64,000 nucleotides of DNA from Planctomycetota bacterium (GTDB lineage: Bacteria; Planctomycetota; Planctomycetia; Pirellulales; Pirellulaceae), in NCBI GenBank assembly GCA_963204915.1, contig CAUJHS010000106.1, positions 62,001 to 126,000 of the forward strand. The letters run 5' to 3'. Every line of letters starts with the position of its first letter. The stretch's first letter is position 1. Position numbers and translations under genes: made by a program. Shown piece after piece: positions 61,550 to 64,000 of this stretch. Under the pieces are notes generated by a model. That model did not search any database. It was given only the letters and a program-made list of their open reading frames with translations, and was not told the DNA's origin.

Positions 61550-62707
61550 ATGCTGCGCCGCTCAACCCACTTCGCCCTCTCGACCCTGCTCTGCTTGGCG
61601 GCGCTGCTGCTGTGCTACGGCTGCCAACATCCGGCGCTTTCTCAGGACAGGGCGCCCGCGCCAGAGATCACCGCCGAGCGCTGCCAGCTCACGGAGCGCT
61701 TGCAGTGGCAATGGGTTCCGCCCCAGTGCCTCACGATCCAAGGCGCGCAGGTCTGCATTCCCGGCCATTGGCACAACCGCTTCGCGCCGTGCGCGATCTG
61801 CGGCGACCGCACGCAGCGGCCCGGCTCGGTCGCCCAGGCCAACCCGCAACTCGCCTCCTTGCCCCAACCGGCGAACCCGGCGCCGACCGCGCCTGTCGCC
61901 CACACAGCCCCCGCACCAACCATGCCGGCCGCTCCGCCCGCGCAAGCGGCGGGACAAACTCGCGACGAAGAGCGCCTAGCGCGACTTGCCGCGGAGCTGG
62001 CCGGCCTGAGAATTCAGGGGGCGCAGTGGGGGACCCAGTGGGAGGCGTGCGATGGCCGACTCAAGCAAATCGAGGCGCAGCAGTCCAGCCAGGGCGAGCA
62101 GCTCGCCGCCTTGCGCCGCGACGTGGAGCTGCTCGGCGCCGGGGTGCAGGACCTCGACGCCGCCCAGCTCGAGCTGCGGGCCGCCGTCGAGCGACTCGGA
62201 GCTGGCGTCACTGGCGTGGAAAGCGCTGCAGCGGAGGATCGCGCGCGACTCCGCCAGCGGGTCGCCGAGATTGTCGGACCTCTGGTTGCGTCGGCTGCTG
62301 CGGAGTGGGGCCTATCGCAAGCCGCCGCGCTTGCTGTGGAAGGCTTTGCTGTTGGGGGTCCGGCTGGGCTGGGAGTCGCGGCCGCCGGCTGGCTCGTCGC
62401 CCGAGCGCTGCGGCGCGGGCGATTGATCCACGTCAGCTCGGGCGTCACGGATGCGACGGAGACCAATGCGGGCGGCCAGGAGGCGCCCGCGGAGCCTTCC
62501 TTTCGCGGAGAATCCCACACCGTCGTGATCGAGAACCCGCCTCCGCCGCAGGTCACGGTCACCGAGCAGACCTTCGTGCCCTACGCGACGGATCGGTTCT
62601 CCCAGGCGCACGCGTGGGCCTGCGAGAAGATGGCCCAAAAGTATCCCGGCTCGACCGCGATGCTGGAAACGCTCAAGAGTCTGATCGAACAAAAACTTCG
62701 CGCTTAA
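61550..62707 (+). CDS. Lipoprotein with long coiled coil
   Basis: 385 aa. A lipoprotein leader (LSTLLCLAALLLCYGC) starts at ATG 61550. A proline-rich segment (about residues 100-140) is followed by a heptad-rich coiled coil (EEQLAALRRDVELLGAGVQDLDAAQLEL) and a glycine/alanine hydrophobic segment (AALAVEGFAVGGPAGLGVAAAGWLVA) before a soluble tail. No catalytic motif. May be a surface or spike-like structural protein; function unknown. Confidence 0.7.
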   Translation: MLRRSTHFALSTLLCLAALLLCYGCQHPALSQDRAPAPEITAERCQLTERLQWQWVPPQCLTIQGAQVCIPGHWHNRFAPCAICGDRTQRPGSVAQANPQLASLPQPANPAPTAPVAHTAPAPTMPAAPPAQAAGQTRDEERLARLAAELAGLRIQGAQWGTQWEACDGRLKQIEAQQSSQGEQLAALRRDVELLGAGVQDLDAAQLELRAAVERLGAGVTGVESAAAEDRARLRQRVAEIVGPLVASAAAEWGLSQAAALAVEGFAVGGPAGLGVAAAGWLVARALRRGRLIHVSSGVTDATETNAGGQEAPAEPSFRGESHTVVIENPPPPQVTVTEQTFVPYATDRFSQAHAWACEKMAQKYPGSTAMLETLKSLIEQKLRA

Positions 62708-62731
62708 TGCGACACCCGGAAGGATCAAGCG

Positions 62732-63589
62732 ATGCAAACCGAAACGGATGCGGTGCTCTGGTACAACGTGGGCGAATTCGGGGCCGCCGGCTACGGCGTG
62801 CCCAACTGGAGCGATGACGTGGGATCGCTCAACCCCAACATCATCGACCTGGTGGGCCTGATCGGGCGGAACTTGTTTCACATCATGCACCATGAGGATG
62901 TGAACTTGCGCACGCCGCCCAGCATCAACACGCTGACCCGCATCCATCGGTTGTACGTGCGGTGCGGGCAAGTGCTGACCGGGCGGGCCATTCCCTTCAA
63001 TCGGCCGAACCTCGAAACTCCGCACAGCTCGCCGGCTGGCGAGATCTTCCGCGTGTATCCGGTGCCGTACTTCAAGGTAGCCAATCCGTACCTGAAGCGT
63101 TGGGCCACTTGGATCCTGATGGCCTTGGCGGATGCGATGCAGCACACCGAAAACGCCAAGTCGGTCGAGATCAGCGTGTCGTTCGCGAGCGATGTGGGAA
63201 AGTACCTCGACCGCGTGTACCAAAACATGGCGATTGAGATGTTCGGCAAGCTGGTGGACGACGTGATCAAGCCGGGCTTCCTGCTCACCGACGCCGACCT
63301 GGCGACGTACGACCCGTCGAAGTTCTTTACGCGCACCGAGATGGTCGACGTCGTGCCGCGGCTGGACCGGATTTTCACCGAGGACAAGATCGGGCATTTG
63401 AGCGAGGGCATCCCGGTCACGCAGTTGCCGCCGCTGGCGCCTTGGCCGGAGAACCTCACGAGCTACTACCGCTCGGTCCGCACGAATCAGAGCATCTTGC
63501 CGGATGGGACCGACTCGGCCGCGGTCGCCCCTTCGGGCGGAGCGGTGAACAACGGGCAACCCGTCATTCCGCAGATTCCGCAAATCTAA
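62732..63589 (+). CDS. Hypothetical protein, possibly structural
   Basis: 285 aa from ATG 62732 (GGAAGGA upstream). No signal peptide. Contains YVRCGQVLTGRAIPFNRPN, FKVANPYLKRWATWILMALADAMQHTENAKSVEISVSFASDVGKYLDRVYQNM and a proline-rich tail (QPVIPQIPQI). The compact soluble character and position after a coiled-coil lipoprotein allow a structural guess, but I do not recognise it. Confidence 0.65.
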   Translation: MQTETDAVLWYNVGEFGAAGYGVPNWSDDVGSLNPNIIDLVGLIGRNLFHIMHHEDVNLRTPPSINTLTRIHRLYVRCGQVLTGRAIPFNRPNLETPHSSPAGEIFRVYPVPYFKVANPYLKRWATWILMALADAMQHTENAKSVEISVSFASDVGKYLDRVYQNMAIEMFGKLVDDVIKPGFLLTDADLATYDPSKFFTRTEMVDVVPRLDRIFTEDKIGHLSEGIPVTQLPPLAPWPENLTSYYRSVRTNQSILPDGTDSAAVAPSGGAVNNGQPVIPQIPQI

Positions 63590-63663
63590 TCGCGCTGGGC
63601 TAATTCCGCCCGGCTGGCGCGAATCTAGTCCAGTATCACCCTAAAGCCAGGGAAGGCTTTCTC

Positions 63664-64000
63664 GTGATTGCACTCAATGTTTGCATTAGCGGCTTCACCC
63701 AAGATGTGGGCGGCCGCGGCGGCCATGGGATCTTTCGCCTCAGCGAAAACCTGATCGCCAAGGGCCACAACGAAGGCGTGGCGCGTCGCGTGTGGTATCT
63801 GCGGTGGAATGAGAACTGGAAGCGCTGGGCCGAGCATGTGGCCTTGATCGGGCTTTTGCACAACCAGGAAGTGCTCGTGGCCATCCACGCCTACAGTTGG
63901 GGCGGCGGCTGGGGCGCGGTGCGATTGAGCGGCTTTCTCAAGCAGCAAGGCATCGGCGTGCGGTACATGGTGCTCTGCGACCCGGTGCATCGGCCCTGGT
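63664..64000 (+). CDS. Partial alpha/beta hydrolase-like protein, cut by the window end
   Basis: GTG 63664 with GGGAAGG 7 bases upstream; about 112 codons to the end. Reads VIALNVCISGFTQDVGGRGGHGIFRLSENLI at the start and has a nucleophile-type elbow HAYSWGGGWGAVRLSGFL (S flanked by glycine-like small residues) in a lipase-like position. The rest is beyond 64000. Possible esterase or lipase of the element. Confidence 0.65.
   Translation, partial: MIALNVCISGFTQDVGGRGGHGIFRLSENLIAKGHNEGVARRVWYLRWNENWKRWAEHVALIGLLHNQEVLVAIHAYSWGGGWGAVRLSGFLKQQGIGVRYMVLCDPVHRPW

Larger units (their letters stand above)
50104..64000. mobile_element. Putative integrated mobile replicon (left end; continues past the window)
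   Basis: Begins right after tRNA-Leu. Marks of mobility: a tyrosine recombinase, XRE regulator, iteron-type origin, ParB-like protein, CsrA, short overlapping ORFs and a visible rise in GC relative to the chromosome. From 51.2 kb genes are plus-strand and mostly unrecognised. No transposase, portal, terminase or capsid motif was recognised, so I cannot call it a phage. The right end is outside the window, and I found no copy of the tRNA 3-prime end inside it. Confidence 0.7.

Noticed and set aside
61378-62817. 479-codon plus-strand ORF in another frame across the lipoprotein gene
   Set aside because: Arg/Pro-rich, no domain, and overlaps a lipoprotein gene with a clear leader.

Overview
The first 50 kb look like chromosome of a planctomycete, probably Pirellulales-like. 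The evidence is gene content: a DUF1501 sulfatase-like exported protein with a Tat-type leader, two exported DUF1573 proteins, a leucine-rich-repeat exported protein, a metallophosphatase/tetraheme c554-type fusion, a large exported glycoside-hydrolase-like protein, and many long exported proteins of unknown function. Genes lie on both strands in short operons. No rRNA genes are present. All family calls come from reading motifs, not from a search.

Layout 0-50 kb: an accessory-looking start (Ser/Thr kinase and two small membrane-anchored proteins); tRNA-Val(CAC) with a strong terminator; an ECF sigma / membrane protein / exported protein operon; the glycine cleavage genes gcvT-gcvH-gcvPA without an adjacent gcvPB; scpB; the DUF1501 gene; a block of large exported proteins (transglutaminase-like, glycoside-hydrolase-like, others); a sugar transferase; an RND/MMPL transporter; an M28 peptidase; the cytochrome fusion; DUF1573; an O-antigen-ligase-like protein with TPRs; a feoA-feoA-feoB-Cys-rich iron operon with a readable promoter and Fur-like box; a second DUF1573; metG; a hydrolase; a response regulator; an M48 peptidase; a NUDIX hydrolase; a WD40/TolB-like protein; a PduO-type adenosyltransferase translationally coupled to birA; a NIPSNAP protein; an RlaP-like nucleotidyltransferase; and tRNA-Leu(CAG).

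Directly after tRNA-Leu the character changes. Sequence becomes visibly GC-richer. From about 51.2 kb almost everything is on the plus strand as short, tightly packed or ATGA-overlapping ORFs of unknown function. I read 50.1-64.0 kb as one end of an integrated mobile replicon (phage, plasmid or ICE-like) that continues beyond the window. It carries an XRE regulator, a tyrosine recombinase reduced to its catalytic domain, two 26-bp palindromic sites just downstream of it, a FliA-like sigma region 2 joined to a zinc knuckle and a winged helix, and a winged-helix initiator-like protein. It also has an orphan ParB-like protein, CsrA plus a second CsrA-like ORF, a nucleoside deoxyribosyltransferase-like protein, a lipoprotein and a partial alpha/beta hydrolase.

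Two features of this element stand out. First, the initiator-like gene has 10-bp iterons at its promoter and again inside its own reading frame, flanking an AT-rich palindrome and a 9-bp-periodic CCGTG array. This resembles the layout of lambda O with its internal ori. Second, a tiny CRISPR-like array (two full 36-bp repeats, one half repeat, two 36-bp spacers) sits between two genes of the element with no cas gene in view.
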